From Methanocatella intestini (GTDB lineage Archaea > Methanobacteriota > Methanobacteria > Methanobacteriales > Methanobacteriaceae): DNA of 64,000 bases. Shown here piece after piece: positions 27,772-37,163 of the stretch. The position numbers and the translations under genes are program-made. Where the stretch lies: NCBI RefSeq assembly GCF_002252585.1, contig NZ_NQLD01000004.1; one strand, 5' to 3'. The notes under the pieces were generated by a model. That model did no database searches. It was given only the letters and a program-made list of their open reading frames with translations, and was not told the origin of the DNA. Within the stretch, counting starts at the first letter, position 1. The number at the start of each line of letters is the position of its first letter.

Positions 27772-28785
27772 ATGAAAGTAGCAATTTTAGGTGCAGGATG
27801 TTACAGAACTCATGCTGCAAGTGGTATTACAAACTTTACAAGAGCTTGTGAAGTTGCAGAAGAAACCGGAAAAGAAAAAATCGCAATGACTCACTCTACT
27901 ATCGAAATGGGTGCAGAATTATTACACCTTGCTGGAGTAGACGAAGTAGTTGTATCTGACCCTGTATTTGACAACGACTTTACTGTAGTAGATGACTTCG
28001 ATTTCCAAGAAGTAATTGCAGCACACAAAGCTGGTAAAGCAGAAGATGTAATGCCTGACATCAGAGCAAAAGTAAATGAGTTAGCTGAATCCCTCCCTAC
28101 ACCACCTAAAGCAGCTATACACTTCGTAGATCCTGAAGATTTAGGAATGAAAACCATGAACGATGATGCAGCAGCAGTAGCTGACGCTGACTGGGTAATG
28201 ACCTGGTTACCAGAAGGTGGAATGCAAAAACCTATCATCGAAAAATTCGCAGGAGAACTCAAAGAAGGAGCTATCCTCACTCACGCATGTACCATTCCTA
28301 CCACCGAATTCAAAAAAATATTCGACGAATGTGGAGCAAACGTAAACGTAGCTTCATACCACCCAGGTGCTGTACCTGAAATGAAAGGTCAAGCATACAT
28401 CGGTGAAGGATATGCTGATGAAGCATCCATCAAAACTTTATTAGAATTAGGTGAAAAAGCAAGAGGATCTGCATTCACATTACCTGCAAACTTATTAGGT
28501 CCTGTATGTGATATGTGTTCCGCTGTAACTGCAATTACTTACGCAGGTATCTTAGCTTACAGAGACACTGTAACTCAAATTTTAGGTGCACCTGCTGGAT
28601 TTGCACAAATGATGGCTAACGAAGCTTTAACCCAAGTTACTGCTTTAATGCAAGATGAAGGTATTGACAAAATGGATGAAGCTTTAAACCCTGGTGCATT
28701 ACTCGGTACTGCTGACTCAATGAACTTCGGTCCATTAGCAGAAATCGTACCTACTGTTTTAGAAAACTTAGAAAAAAGAAGCTAA
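27772..28785 (+). CDS. hmd: [Fe]-hydrogenase, H2-forming methylene-H4MPT dehydrogenase
   Basis: Hmd couples H2 directly to reversible reduction of methenyl-H4MPT without iron-sulfur clusters. The Rossmann start MKVAILGAGCYRTHAASG contains the catalytic His14. The iron-ligating cysteine is Cys173 in the LTHACTIPT segment (Cys176 in the Methanocaldococcus numbering). I start at the ATG 27772 because AAAGGAG lies just before it; the frame extends 10 codons upstream without a site. Codon use is strongly biased, like mer, which suggests high expression. Confidence 0.97.
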   Translation: MKVAILGAGCYRTHAASGITNFTRACEVAEETGKEKIAMTHSTIEMGAELLHLAGVDEVVVSDPVFDNDFTVVDDFDFQEVIAAHKAGKAEDVMPDIRAKVNELAESLPTPPKAAIHFVDPEDLGMKTMNDDAAAVADADWVMTWLPEGGMQKPIIEKFAGELKEGAILTHACTIPTTEFKKIFDECGANVNVASYHPGAVPEMKGQAYIGEGYADEASIKTLLELGEKARGSAFTLPANLLGPVCDMCSAVTAITYAGILAYRDTVTQILGAPAGFAQMMANEALTQVTALMQDEGIDKMDEALNPGALLGTADSMNFGPLAEIVPTVLENLEKRS

Positions 28786-28796
28786 GTGAAACACTT

Positions 28797-28842
28797 AAAA
28801 TAAGTTCATGTTGATTTTATATCAACATATGAAACTTATTTT
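28797..28842 (+). terminator. Long hairpin terminator after hmd
   Basis: AAAATAAGTTCATGTTGAT (28797-28815) pairs with the complementary block at 28821-28842, with one small bulge. A T-rich end follows. Confidence 0.7.
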
Positions 28843-28935
28843 TTAATAATTGAGTCAAATTAGCTATTAAAAAATAAGTTTACTATTTTTATACGGATTT
28901 TTATTATATTAATATTCTCAACCGAGGGTTCGAAA

Positions 28936-29934
28936 TTGATTGATGAAATTTTAAAAAAGGCTGTAAATAATAAAAAAATAAGTGATGAAGAATTTCTTCA
29001 ATTATTAAAAATAAATAAAGAAGAAGACTTGAAAAAATTATGCGAAACTGCTGTCGCTATCAGAAACAAACATTCAAAACTAATTAAATTGACATCAACA
29101 GTACATATTACAAATAAATGTACCATTCAACCAAGATGCAAATATTGCGGATTTGCACCAAAAACCTCTAGCGAAGGATATTATGATTCTTTTTATAAAA
29201 CAGATGAAGAAATACTTAAAGCTGCAATATCCATTGAAGAAGCAGGAATCCCCAGAGTAAGCTGCTCTGGAGGTTACGGTTACAAAGGCAAACAAGCAGT
29301 TAATGCAACAGAAATTGTTAAAAGCAATACTTCTTTAGAGATTTTAGTAAATGTTGGAGGAGATTTAACTGAAAAATCAATTAACCAACTGGCTGATTTA
29401 AATGCAGATACTGTATGTTGTAATTTGGAAACCATTAATGAAGATGTTTTTAACTTTGTAAAACCTGGAGAAACCTTAAAAGACAGAATTGAAACCTGTC
29501 AAAGAGTTAGTGATGCCGGAATTGAACTTTCATCAGGATTATTAATTGGACTTGGAGAATCTCTGGAAGACAGAATAGCTCACTTACGTTATTTAAATAA
29601 TTTTGAAACACTTGGTGAAATTCCAATAATGGGATTTAACCCATATAAAGATACTCCAATGGCAAATCATCCACCTTCCCCACTGGAAGAACAGCTGAAA
29701 ATTATTGCAGTAGTACGTATAATGTATCCTGAGATAAGGATTACAGTACCTACTCCAACTATCGGTCCTAAAAATGTGGAATATTCTTTAAATGCTGGAG
29801 CTAATAATTTAGCTACCGTGATAGCTGATAATTATCCATTAGAAGTAAAAGGTGTAGGATCCCCTATTTGCGGAAACTATGATGATGTGGTTTCTGTTAT
29901 AAATAAATTAGGATTAACACCACAAAGAATTTGA
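28936..29934 (+). CDS. hcgA: Radical SAM protein HcgA
   Basis: The protein is BioB-like with the unusual cluster motif C62-x5-C68-x2-C71 (CTIQPRCKYC) that is diagnostic for HcgA/HmdB. It is proposed to help build the pyridinol ring of the FeGP cofactor. The 332-residue length fits. The start is TTG with GAGGGT upstream. It is the first of six closely spaced hcg genes. Confidence 0.9.
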   Translation: MIDEILKKAVNNKKISDEEFLQLLKINKEEDLKKLCETAVAIRNKHSKLIKLTSTVHITNKCTIQPRCKYCGFAPKTSSEGYYDSFYKTDEEILKAAISIEEAGIPRVSCSGGYGYKGKQAVNATEIVKSNTSLEILVNVGGDLTEKSINQLADLNADTVCCNLETINEDVFNFVKPGETLKDRIETCQRVSDAGIELSSGLLIGLGESLEDRIAHLRYLNNFETLGEIPIMGFNPYKDTPMANHPPSPLEEQLKIIAVVRIMYPEIRITVPTPTIGPKNVEYSLNAGANNLATVIADNYPLEVKGVGSPICGNYDDVVSVINKLGLTPQRI

Positions 29935-29943
29935 GGCTAAACT

Positions 29944-30423
29944 ATGGCTTTTGAAGAGATGATTAAAAAGGCATTAGACGAATCCAGAAATAACTGCCGT
30001 TTAGGAGATACTTTAGATGAAGTACAGGAAATTCAAAACTATATTAAAAATGCTGAAAAGATTTATATTCCAAACAAAAATGGAATTAAAGTTGATGTTT
30101 TAAATAAAGTTTTAAGAGAATATAATTTACCTGCCGCCAAAATACTCAAAATAAACACCAATGAAGCAGACAGCAATCGCAGCCCTGCTTTTGCAAAAGC
30201 TATTATGGCATTGGATGTGTGTGATGCTGATTTAATAATAGCAAGAGGTCGTTTAGGATTGCCAGGTTCAGGATCACTTTTACTTTTTGTAGATAATAAA
30301 GGAAGAATACTGACCTGCGGAACATCCCCCTCTCATGCAATTAGTCAAAAAACTCTTGAAGATGCTGTGTATGAAGAAGCAAATGAAGCTCTGCAAAAAA
30401 TCGGATTTAAAAAAGAAGGCTAA
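29944..30423 (+). CDS. hcgB: FeGP cofactor guanylyltransferase HcgB
   Basis: HcgB transfers GMP from GTP to the pyridinol precursor to give guanylylpyridinol. The 159-residue protein carries the family segments EADSNRSPAFAKAIMALDVC and ARGRLGLPGSGSLL. It follows hcgA by 10 bp. Confidence 0.88.
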   Translation: MAFEEMIKKALDESRNNCRLGDTLDEVQEIQNYIKNAEKIYIPNKNGIKVDVLNKVLREYNLPAAKILKINTNEADSNRSPAFAKAIMALDVCDADLIIARGRLGLPGSGSLLLFVDNKGRILTCGTSPSHAISQKTLEDAVYEEANEALQKIGFKKEG

Positions 30424-30426
30424 AAT

Positions 30427-31212
30427 ATGGATGTTGACACAGGAATAACTTCTGAAGTTTTTACTATAAAATCTGAAACCAGACTAATAGATATTTTTAA
30501 TAATATAATTAACAAAAAATCTGAAGCTTGTCTAAATTATATTGATAATTTGAATTTAGATAAAAACAATAAAATTGTTGTTGTGGGAACTTATTTTACT
30601 GGAGTGGGAATTGTCAAAAAATTAAGCGAAAAATACAACAATATTCTGCTAATTGATATTTATCCTCACTTAAAAGAATTATTGGATACTCCTATTGGTG
30701 GAAATTATAAAAACAGTATAAATTTTTCAACAGATCTGGAGCTGATTAAAACTGGAGATGTGGTTATTGACACTACAGGTTTTGGAGGATTAAATGTTGA
30801 ACAGTCATCTGAAATTAATGCTGAAGTATTTTTAATAGAAGATCCAGTAGCTGAAGATAATGATAGCTTACTTAAAGATAAAAACAATATTCATGAAAGA
30901 ATAAATGCAGTTAATGCATCAAATAAAGCTATCCTAAAAACTAAAGGAATAAATACTAAAACATCAGGAACAATGACTTTAACTATTGGTGTTTTGACAA
31001 ATGCATTACAGGAATCCCAAAAAAGGGAAGGTGTTCTTTATAGTGCCTGCGAAATGGGCTTTTTTGAAGAGGTTATTTTCAAAGAAAAAAATATTCCAAA
31101 GTTTGTCGAATTAGTTAGCAAAAATGCTATGAAAATATCAACTATCGACCCCTTCAGCTGTGATGATTTAATAAAAACACAATTAGATAAAATTGAATCT
31201 AAAATGATTTAA
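30427..31212 (+). CDS. hcgC: SAM-dependent pyridinol methyltransferase HcgC
   Basis: The 261-residue protein has a Rossmann-like core with KIVVVGTYFTGVGIVKKL as the cofactor-binding loop. In this gene order it matches HcgC, which methylates C3 of the pyridinol ring. The start lies three bases after hcgB and the stop directly abuts hcgD. Confidence 0.86.
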   Translation: MDVDTGITSEVFTIKSETRLIDIFNNIINKKSEACLNYIDNLNLDKNNKIVVVGTYFTGVGIVKKLSEKYNNILLIDIYPHLKELLDTPIGGNYKNSINFSTDLELIKTGDVVIDTTGFGGLNVEQSSEINAEVFLIEDPVAEDNDSLLKDKNNIHERINAVNASNKAILKTKGINTKTSGTMTLTIGVLTNALQESQKREGVLYSACEMGFFEEVIFKEKNIPKFVELVSKNAMKISTIDPFSCDDLIKTQLDKIESKMI

Positions 31213-31908
31213 ATGAAACTTAAAGAAATTATTGAGTTTATAGATGAGAATATACCTAAAAATCTGGCTTTGAAAAATGATGAAATAGGTTTTAGAAAAG
31301 AATATGATTTGAATCAGAATATAAACTCCATTGAAATATTTATGGATTTATATCCTGAATTTGATACCCAAAAAGCAGATACTTTAATTCTAACTCATCA
31401 TCCGCCATTATTCAATCCGAAAACACCAACTTACACAATTCATTCAAATTGGGACATTATTAATGGAGGAGCTAATGAAGCACTAGCTGAAACATTAAAA
31501 TTAGATGTTATATCACCATTTGACAAAACTACAAATATTGGAAGAATCTGCAAAACAGACAAAACATTTGGTAAATTTGAAAAAGATATTTCAGATAGTT
31601 TTAAAGAAATCAGAATTGTAAATAAACCTCCCAACAACAAAAAACTTAATAAAATTGGAATAATTTCAGGCTTCGGTCTTAAAAATCCAGAGTATGTCAC
31701 ATTAGCCAAGAAATTAAATTTAGATTTACTGATATCTGGAGATTTAACTCAGGAAAGTGCAATTTTAGCTAAAAACTTGGATATTACTTTAATTGACCTG
31801 GGCCATCACAGCAGCGAAGTTCCCGGATTATACAAATTAGAAGAATTGTTAAAACCGCTTAATGTTAAATGTGAAGTTGTTAATATAAATCCCTGGGAAA
31901 ATATATAA
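31213..31908 (+). CDS. hcgD: NIF3-like protein HcgD
   Basis: The protein is of the NIF3/DUF34 family with a dinuclear metal site. Visible histidines are in LILTHHPPLF and near the C-terminus in LIDLGHHSSE. HcgD is proposed to deliver iron to the FeGP cofactor. Its start codon abuts the hcgC stop codon. Confidence 0.87.
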   Translation: MKLKEIIEFIDENIPKNLALKNDEIGFRKEYDLNQNINSIEIFMDLYPEFDTQKADTLILTHHPPLFNPKTPTYTIHSNWDIINGGANEALAETLKLDVISPFDKTTNIGRICKTDKTFGKFEKDISDSFKEIRIVNKPPNNKKLNKIGIISGFGLKNPEYVTLAKKLNLDLLISGDLTQESAILAKNLDITLIDLGHHSSEVPGLYKLEELLKPLNVKCEVVNINPWENI

Positions 31909-31956
31909 AATATAATTAGAATAACAATAGTTATACAAAATCTGGAGAATATTGAA

Positions 31957-32595
31957 ATGATACAGGAAATAGAAAATTCAAGAATTCCAAAAGGCAGAAT
32001 AGACTTAATTGGATTTGGAAGATTAGGATTAAGAGTTGGAATCCATTTAATACAAGTACACAGAGGCGGGCCAAAAGAAATTGGAGTTTTCGATGGGCAA
32101 AAGATAGATGGTGGAGATATTATTTTTACAATGAAAGGTGCAAAAGTCGGAGAATATAAATCAGATTTCCTAAATAAATTATGCACCCATGATGAAAGCT
32201 TTAGAAAAATCATCAGTGTTTGTGAAGACATTACTCCAGATAATCTGGATTTAATTAAAGGAGATGTAGTTGCAATACAGATAGCTGGCGGAAATACAAT
32301 ACCAATTGCTGCTAAAATTATAAAACATGCACAAAAAAGAGGTGCTAAAACAATAAGCACTGCCGGAATATTTGGATTTGGCGATGAAACTGTGGAAGTA
32401 AGAGATATTTCAGAATTTGAAGACAACCCTGCAGTAGATGAGCTTAGAAAAGAAGGAATAACCGAAAACCATCTAATTGTTACTACAAATAAATTGTTAA
32501 GAGACAAAGAGCCAATTACTCCATATACATTAGATGAAGTTGCAAAACAGATAACAAAAACTTCTTTAAAATTATTGAAGGATTCATATGATTAA
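31957..32595 (+). CDS. hcgE: E1/ThiF-like adenylating enzyme HcgE
   Basis: The 212-residue protein has the ThiF-type nucleotide-binding loop DLIGFGRLGLRVG. HcgE adenylates the carboxylate of guanylylpyridinol in cofactor assembly. Its 3' end overlaps the start of hcgF by 8 bp, so the two are translationally coupled. Confidence 0.88.
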   Translation: MIQEIENSRIPKGRIDLIGFGRLGLRVGIHLIQVHRGGPKEIGVFDGQKIDGGDIIFTMKGAKVGEYKSDFLNKLCTHDESFRKIISVCEDITPDNLDLIKGDVVAIQIAGGNTIPIAAKIIKHAQKRGAKTISTAGIFGFGDETVEVRDISEFEDNPAVDELRKEGITENHLIVTTNKLLRDKEPITPYTLDEVAKQITKTSLKLLKDSYD

Positions 32596-33148
32596 AATAG
32601 CTACAGCAGAATGTTTCACGCATGGAAAAATAGGCAGAGAACTTCATGCAATAGCTCAGGGATACACAGGTAATTTTGGGAGAGATTACATTGAAAATCC
32701 TGAAAGCTACGGAAATTTTAACTACAATGAACTTAGTGTAACATGCAGTCTTTTTATACCAACTATTGAAGCTGTAAAAAGTGTTCTGCAAATTGAAAAT
32801 CCTCCGGAACCTACAACATTAATTAAAGGAATCAAATGCTACAATGAAGCAGAAGATAAAAAGGTCAGCAAAATTATGGCTGAAGCTGTAAAAAAAATAA
32901 CTGATTGTGATATAGCTATTGGAACTACTGCAGGAATCGGAAGAGGCGGAATAGCTATTGTAACTAATGATTATACAATTATAACAACCAGTGATATTGC
33001 TAGTGATTTAAGAGAAAACAACAGCGAAGAATTATTCCAAAGACAGGAAAATGGAATTGAAAAATGTGTAAAAATCCTTTTATTTCTTCTAAATGATGAT
33101 TTTGATTCTATTGAATCTATGAATAATATAAAAATTATAGAAAAATAA
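32588..33148 (+). CDS. hcgF: FeGP cofactor biosynthesis protein HcgF
   Basis: Cys9 in MIKIATAEC matches the cysteine that forms a thioester with the guanylylpyridinol carboxylate in characterised HcgF. The glycine-rich GTTAGIGRGG segment is also typical. HcgF receives the activated product from HcgE. It is the last gene of the hcgABCDEF run. Confidence 0.9.
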   Translation: MIKIATAECFTHGKIGRELHAIAQGYTGNFGRDYIENPESYGNFNYNELSVTCSLFIPTIEAVKSVLQIENPPEPTTLIKGIKCYNEAEDKKVSKIMAEAVKKITDCDIAIGTTAGIGRGGIAIVTNDYTIITTSDIASDLRENNSEELFQRQENGIEKCVKILLFLLNDDFDSIESMNNIKIIEK

Positions 33149-33198
33149 ATTATCAAAACTTTTTTATAAAATTAATTAAGAAAAATAGTTTTTAAAGA

Positions 33199-33271
33199 AG
33201 CCTTAGGGGGGATTCGAACCCCCGACTTCCACCTTACCAAGGTGGCGCTCTACCGGCTGAGCCACTAAGGC
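33199..33271 (-). tRNA. tRNA-Thr (anticodon GGT)
   Basis: The 73-nt minus-strand gene has a perfect 7-bp acceptor stem (GCCTTAG with CTAAGGC). It has a TGGCTCAGCCGGTAGAGC D arm, anticodon loop TTGGTAA and the T-loop GGTTCGAATCC. The 3' CCA is not encoded. It lies downstream of tRNA-Leu, probably in the same transcript. Confidence 0.97.
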
Positions 33272-33305
33272 AAAATCGAGAAAAAATACAGTTTTTAAAG
33301 AATAG

Positions 33306-33388
<83 letters not shown>

Positions 33389-33563
33389 ATATGATTTACA
33401 TACAATATAAGATTGTATCTAATACTATATAAATGTTATGTTTCAGTCATTAAATTAAACAAACATAACTAAAAGTACATAGAAAAGATATATTAATATT
33501 GAGTTAATTAAATATATAAATATTACGGTTTTATAATATTAAATTAAAAAATTGGTGTTTACC

Positions 33564-33731
33564 TTGAAAATCGATAATGAAGAATGCGGAGTTTGTGAAG
33601 ACTGCATAGACGTATGTCCTGAAGAAGCTATCATAAAAAAAGCATTTAAAGTTGAAATTAATGAAAATAAATGTGATGACTGTGGAGAATGTGTAGACAT
33701 TTGTCCAGTAGGTGCTATTTTTGATGAATAA
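33564..33731 (+). CDS. Small 2x[4Fe-4S] ferredoxin
   Basis: This 55-residue protein has two perfect clusters: CGVCEDCIDVCP and CDDCGECVDICP. The start is TTG with GGTG six bases upstream. It ends 17 bp before the DUF4330-like gene, with which it may be cotranscribed. It serves as a low-potential electron carrier; partners cannot be named from sequence. A TATA-like AATATATAAAT lies near 33510. Confidence 0.9.
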   Translation: MKIDNEECGVCEDCIDVCPEEAIIKKAFKVEINENKCDDCGECVDICPVGAIFDE

Positions 33732-33748
33732 CCAAGGATTTTGAGATT

Positions 33749-34537
33749 ATGAAAAAAGGAATATTAAATAAACTTACAATTGTTGACTACATTATAATTA
33801 TCGCAGTAATATGTGCAATTGTTTTTGCATTTATCCATATTACTACTGATGATTCAGATGATGTAAAAACATCTTCATATGACTCATCTACAATGAATAA
33901 AATAGTTGAAAATTATTTGAAATTATATATGGAAGGAAATATAGTAGAAACAACTGTCAGCGGATATAATGCAAGTACTGGAGAATCAGTTGAATTACAT
34001 GGAAATATAACATGGATTGATGATGATAAAGGATCAAATGTCAAAGTATTAATCAATTCAAATGGAAAAGAATACCTAGCAGGATTATACAAAGATATTC
34101 CTAATGCAGACATTTATATAGATACTATTTCTCTTGAGAGTGACGGAAATAAATTTAACAATTTAACAGAAGTAACAATTAATCCGGAAAATATTACTTC
34201 ATTAAGTGATTTAATTTCAGGAATTGACAACAATACCGATTATGAAATTACAACCACGGTATCAGTTGATGAATTAAGTACAATAGATTATCAAGATTTA
34301 TCTAACAACCTTTATTCACATGATAAAAGAATATCCCTAAAAGGATCAAATACCGGATTATACAACCAATTAATTATAACTAGAGCAACTAGCGAAGAAA
34401 TAAATCTTGCAGACAATATTTTAGGAAATTTTGATGGTAAAACAAGCCCAATAACAATTAGAATTTATGACTGCAGTGAACAAGACTTAAAAACTATTGA
34501 AAATAACTATAATGTTACAAATATCAAAATATTTTAA
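33749..34537 (+). CDS. Membrane-anchored DUF4330-like protein
   Basis: One N-terminal membrane helix (about residues 13-30) precedes a hydrophilic domain of 230 residues rich in Asn, Asp, Ser and Thr, presumably outside the cell. The N-terminal KKGILNKLTIVDYIIII resembles DUF4330 proteins. The gene is 12 bp upstream of a polysaccharide polymerase-like gene, which suggests a cell-surface glycan role. Weak family call. Confidence 0.5.
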   Translation: MKKGILNKLTIVDYIIIIAVICAIVFAFIHITTDDSDDVKTSSYDSSTMNKIVENYLKLYMEGNIVETTVSGYNASTGESVELHGNITWIDDDKGSNVKVLINSNGKEYLAGLYKDIPNADIYIDTISLESDGNKFNNLTEVTINPENITSLSDLISGIDNNTDYEITTTVSVDELSTIDYQDLSNNLYSHDKRISLKGSNTGLYNQLIITRATSEEINLADNILGNFDGKTSPITIRIYDCSEQDLKTIENNYNVTNIKIF

Positions 34538-34549
34538 GATGTGTAGCTT

Positions 34550-35836
34550 ATGAGCTTAATATATGCAAAATTAACATCAATTGTAAATAAAATATCACAG
34601 CTGTTTCATGAATCCCTTTTATTTACAATTATTTTTTCAATTTTAAATTATTTTGAAAAAGCATGGGTCAATAGCTATTTTAAAGGACTTTATCCTGGTG
34701 AAAACTTTTTAGGATTTATTAAAAAAAATAAAATATTAAATTCACAAGTATTTAATCCTCTGATTGTACTTATTGTATTTGGAGTCTTTTTAATATTGTC
34801 TATAAATGCTGTTTCAGCTAGTTTAGCTATTACACTAGCTATTGCATTTATTGCATTTTTTATAGGCTCTGCAATATTGCCAAGATACTTCTTAAATAAA
34901 GACTTCAAAAAACCGGCAATCCAATTTAAAAGTGAAGATTTGTATTCAATCGGATTCTGCCTTGTTTTAATAAGTATATTATTCTTTTTTGTAAGTGTAG
35001 CGTCAGTTGGCGGAATTCCAATTCTTAAAACCTCTTTAAGATATCAGTTAAAACCTTTATTTACAATGCCGGTGTTTTTAATAATTCCAGGAGTCTGTAT
35101 ACTGGCAAGTGTTTATTTAAAAAAATTTCAGGAAAACAAAATCACCCGTTCACAGACAAGATTTAGATTCCTGATTTTGATAGTCATCAGCAGTGTGTTT
35201 TTATTGGCTTTAGGTTACAGGACACCACTACTTGCAGTATTACTTATCATGATAATTATGGGTTACTACGGAAATATCTTAGCTGTGTGGGAAGTTGTAC
35301 TAGGTGCCCTAATTGGTGTATGTGCAATTATAGGAATTGGTTATTTCCGATCAGTTGAAGAATATACTATCACTTCAGCTACCAATCCTTTTTACACATT
35401 AGAAAGCAGGGCTGATTTTACATTAAATGTATTGAACCTCCTTGATTTTATTGGAGGGAACTTTGGAGTAACACATGGAAATGTACTGGCCAGTTCCATA
35501 CCTGGAAGTGACCTTGGACCAAGAATGATGATTGGAAAATTAATAGCCTGGAGAACAGAAGTTACTGTAACACCAACATTAATTGGACAAATGGTAATTG
35601 ACTTCGGTAAAGTCGGAGTAGCTGTTGAAATGTGCGGACTTGGATTTATTTTAGGTATTGGATATAAAATAATGAAAAAAACCAATGACTTTGCATACAC
35701 TGGACTCTACAGTTTACTTTTAACATATTCAATTTTAGGTGTTGAAACAGGAATACTGGATATTCAGGTTTTATTATACTTTGCAGTAGCTATTTTTATT
35801 TATTTGGCATTTATTATTAAATCAGATAAATGCTAA
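34550..35836 (+). CDS. Oligosaccharide repeat unit polymerase-like membrane protein
   Basis: The 428-residue protein has about ten membrane helices. One large loop contains GYRTPLLAVLLIMIIMGYYG and the FRSVEEYTI segment resembling archaeal O-antigen/repeat-unit polymerases. The likely role is polymerisation of lipid-linked sugar units for the cell surface. It forms a pair with the anchored protein upstream. Confidence 0.65.
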   Translation: MSLIYAKLTSIVNKISQLFHESLLFTIIFSILNYFEKAWVNSYFKGLYPGENFLGFIKKNKILNSQVFNPLIVLIVFGVFLILSINAVSASLAITLAIAFIAFFIGSAILPRYFLNKDFKKPAIQFKSEDLYSIGFCLVLISILFFFVSVASVGGIPILKTSLRYQLKPLFTMPVFLIIPGVCILASVYLKKFQENKITRSQTRFRFLILIVISSVFLLALGYRTPLLAVLLIMIIMGYYGNILAVWEVVLGALIGVCAIIGIGYFRSVEEYTITSATNPFYTLESRADFTLNVLNLLDFIGGNFGVTHGNVLASSIPGSDLGPRMMIGKLIAWRTEVTVTPTLIGQMVIDFGKVGVAVEMCGLGFILGIGYKIMKKTNDFAYTGLYSLLLTYSILGVETGILDIQVLLYFAVAIFIYLAFIIKSDKC

Positions 35837-35932
35837 TCCCACTATTTTTTAATAAAAATCTTTATATACTAAATGTTTTTTAATATTATATACTATTTTA
35901 TGAAAAAATCCCCAATTATTGGAGGTTTTGGT

Positions 35933-36916
35933 ATGTCTTTAGAAAACATAAACAATAAAATACAATTTAACAAAGAAAACCTGAAAACAATATACTTGGC
36001 AGGAGGCTGTTTTTGGGGTGTTGAAACCTATATATCACGAATATTGGGAGTATATAAAACAGAAGTCGGATATGCAAACGGGAACACAAAAAATCCAACT
36101 TATGAAGAAGTGTGCAACTTTGATACGAAACATGCAGAATGCGTAAAAGTGATTTACTCACCAGATTTCATATCCCTAAAAGAGTTATTGGAAGAATTTT
36201 TTAAAATAATAGATCCGACTACAATTAATCGACAAGGCCCAGATATAGGAACACAGTACAGAACAGGAATTTATTACACAGATATTGCAGATAAGCAAAT
36301 AGCTGAAATGTTTATTGAAGAAAAACAGTTAAACTATTCCAAAAAAATAGTTGTTGAAGTAATGCCTTTAACTTATTTTTATCCTGCAGAAACCTACCAT
36401 CAGAAATATTTGGAAAAAAATCCTAATGGCTACTGCCATATTGATTTAAGCAAACTTCCGGCAATTGATGAATCTTTAGAAAAATTAAAAATAAAGGAAA
36501 ATATCAAAAAGTTGGATCATATTGAATATGAAGTTACACAAAACAGTGCTACTGAACTTCCATTTAGCGGAAAATACAATGATTTTAATAAAAAAGGATT
36601 GTATGTCGATATTGTAAGTGGTGAGCCATTATTTACTTCCTTGGACAAATTCAACTCAGGATGTGGTTGGCCTTCTTTTTCAAAACCTCTATTAAAAGAC
36701 AACATTAAAGAAATAAAAGACACCAGTCACAATATGATTAGAACAGAAGTGAAAAGTAAAAAAGCAGATTCTCATTTAGGCCATGTATTTAATGACGGAC
36801 CCTCAGAATTGGGAGGCATGAGATACTGCATCAATTCTGCAGCTTTAAAATTCATAGCTTTTGAAGATTTGGAAAAAGAAGGTTATGGAGAATATATCAA
36901 ATATTTTGAAAAGTAA
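35933..36916 (+). CDS. msrAB: Fused methionine sulfoxide reductase MsrA-MsrB
   Basis: The N-terminal MsrA domain has its catalytic Cys26 in AGGCFWGVET. The C-terminal MsrB domain has FNSGCGWPSF and the late catalytic RYCINSAALKF. The MsrB part lacks the usual two CxxC zinc pairs. The fusion repairs both S and R methionine sulfoxides. I chose the ATG at 35933, which GGAGG precedes; the open frame extends 20 codons upstream without a site. Confidence 0.92.
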   Translation: MSLENINNKIQFNKENLKTIYLAGGCFWGVETYISRILGVYKTEVGYANGNTKNPTYEEVCNFDTKHAECVKVIYSPDFISLKELLEEFFKIIDPTTINRQGPDIGTQYRTGIYYTDIADKQIAEMFIEEKQLNYSKKIVVEVMPLTYFYPAETYHQKYLEKNPNGYCHIDLSKLPAIDESLEKLKIKENIKKLDHIEYEVTQNSATELPFSGKYNDFNKKGLYVDIVSGEPLFTSLDKFNSGCGWPSFSKPLLKDNIKEIKDTSHNMIRTEVKSKKADSHLGHVFNDGPSELGGMRYCINSAALKFIAFEDLEKEGYGEYIKYFEK

Positions 36917-36919
36917 ATT

Positions 36920-37163
36920 AAGTATTACTTTTATCAAAAAATAATATAAAATAGTAATACTTTAATAACCTTTATATAAGACAATTCTCCATAATTATAT
37001 ATGGTATCATGATAAAAACAACTACAAAAAGGTTATTTCTTGAATAAGTAGAGAATACATGATATTTTAATAAATCAATACAAATAAACCAATTAAAGTA
37101 ATACTTTTCTATAATTTCTTTAAAAAAAAGTATTACTCAATATAGGAAAATGGAGGAAAAAAT
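36920..37163 (+). promoter_or_regulatory. Ni/Co transporter promoter with four palindromic boxes
   Basis: Four copies of the palindrome AGTAWTACT are centred at 36925, 36957, 37101 and 37133. They form two pairs, each with exactly 32 bp between centres. The TATA box TTTATATA (36971-36978) follows the first pair. The second pair lies in the leader, just before the GGAGG site and the ATG at 37164. The boxes resemble outer half-sites of NikR operators (GTATGA-N16-TCATAC in E. coli), with one helical turn more spacing. Confidence 0.7.

Noticed and set aside
31806..32507. 233-codon minus-strand frame across hcgD/hcgE
   Set aside because: It is antisense to two recognised genes. Its Ser/Ile/Phe-rich composition is typical of a reverse-strand shadow.
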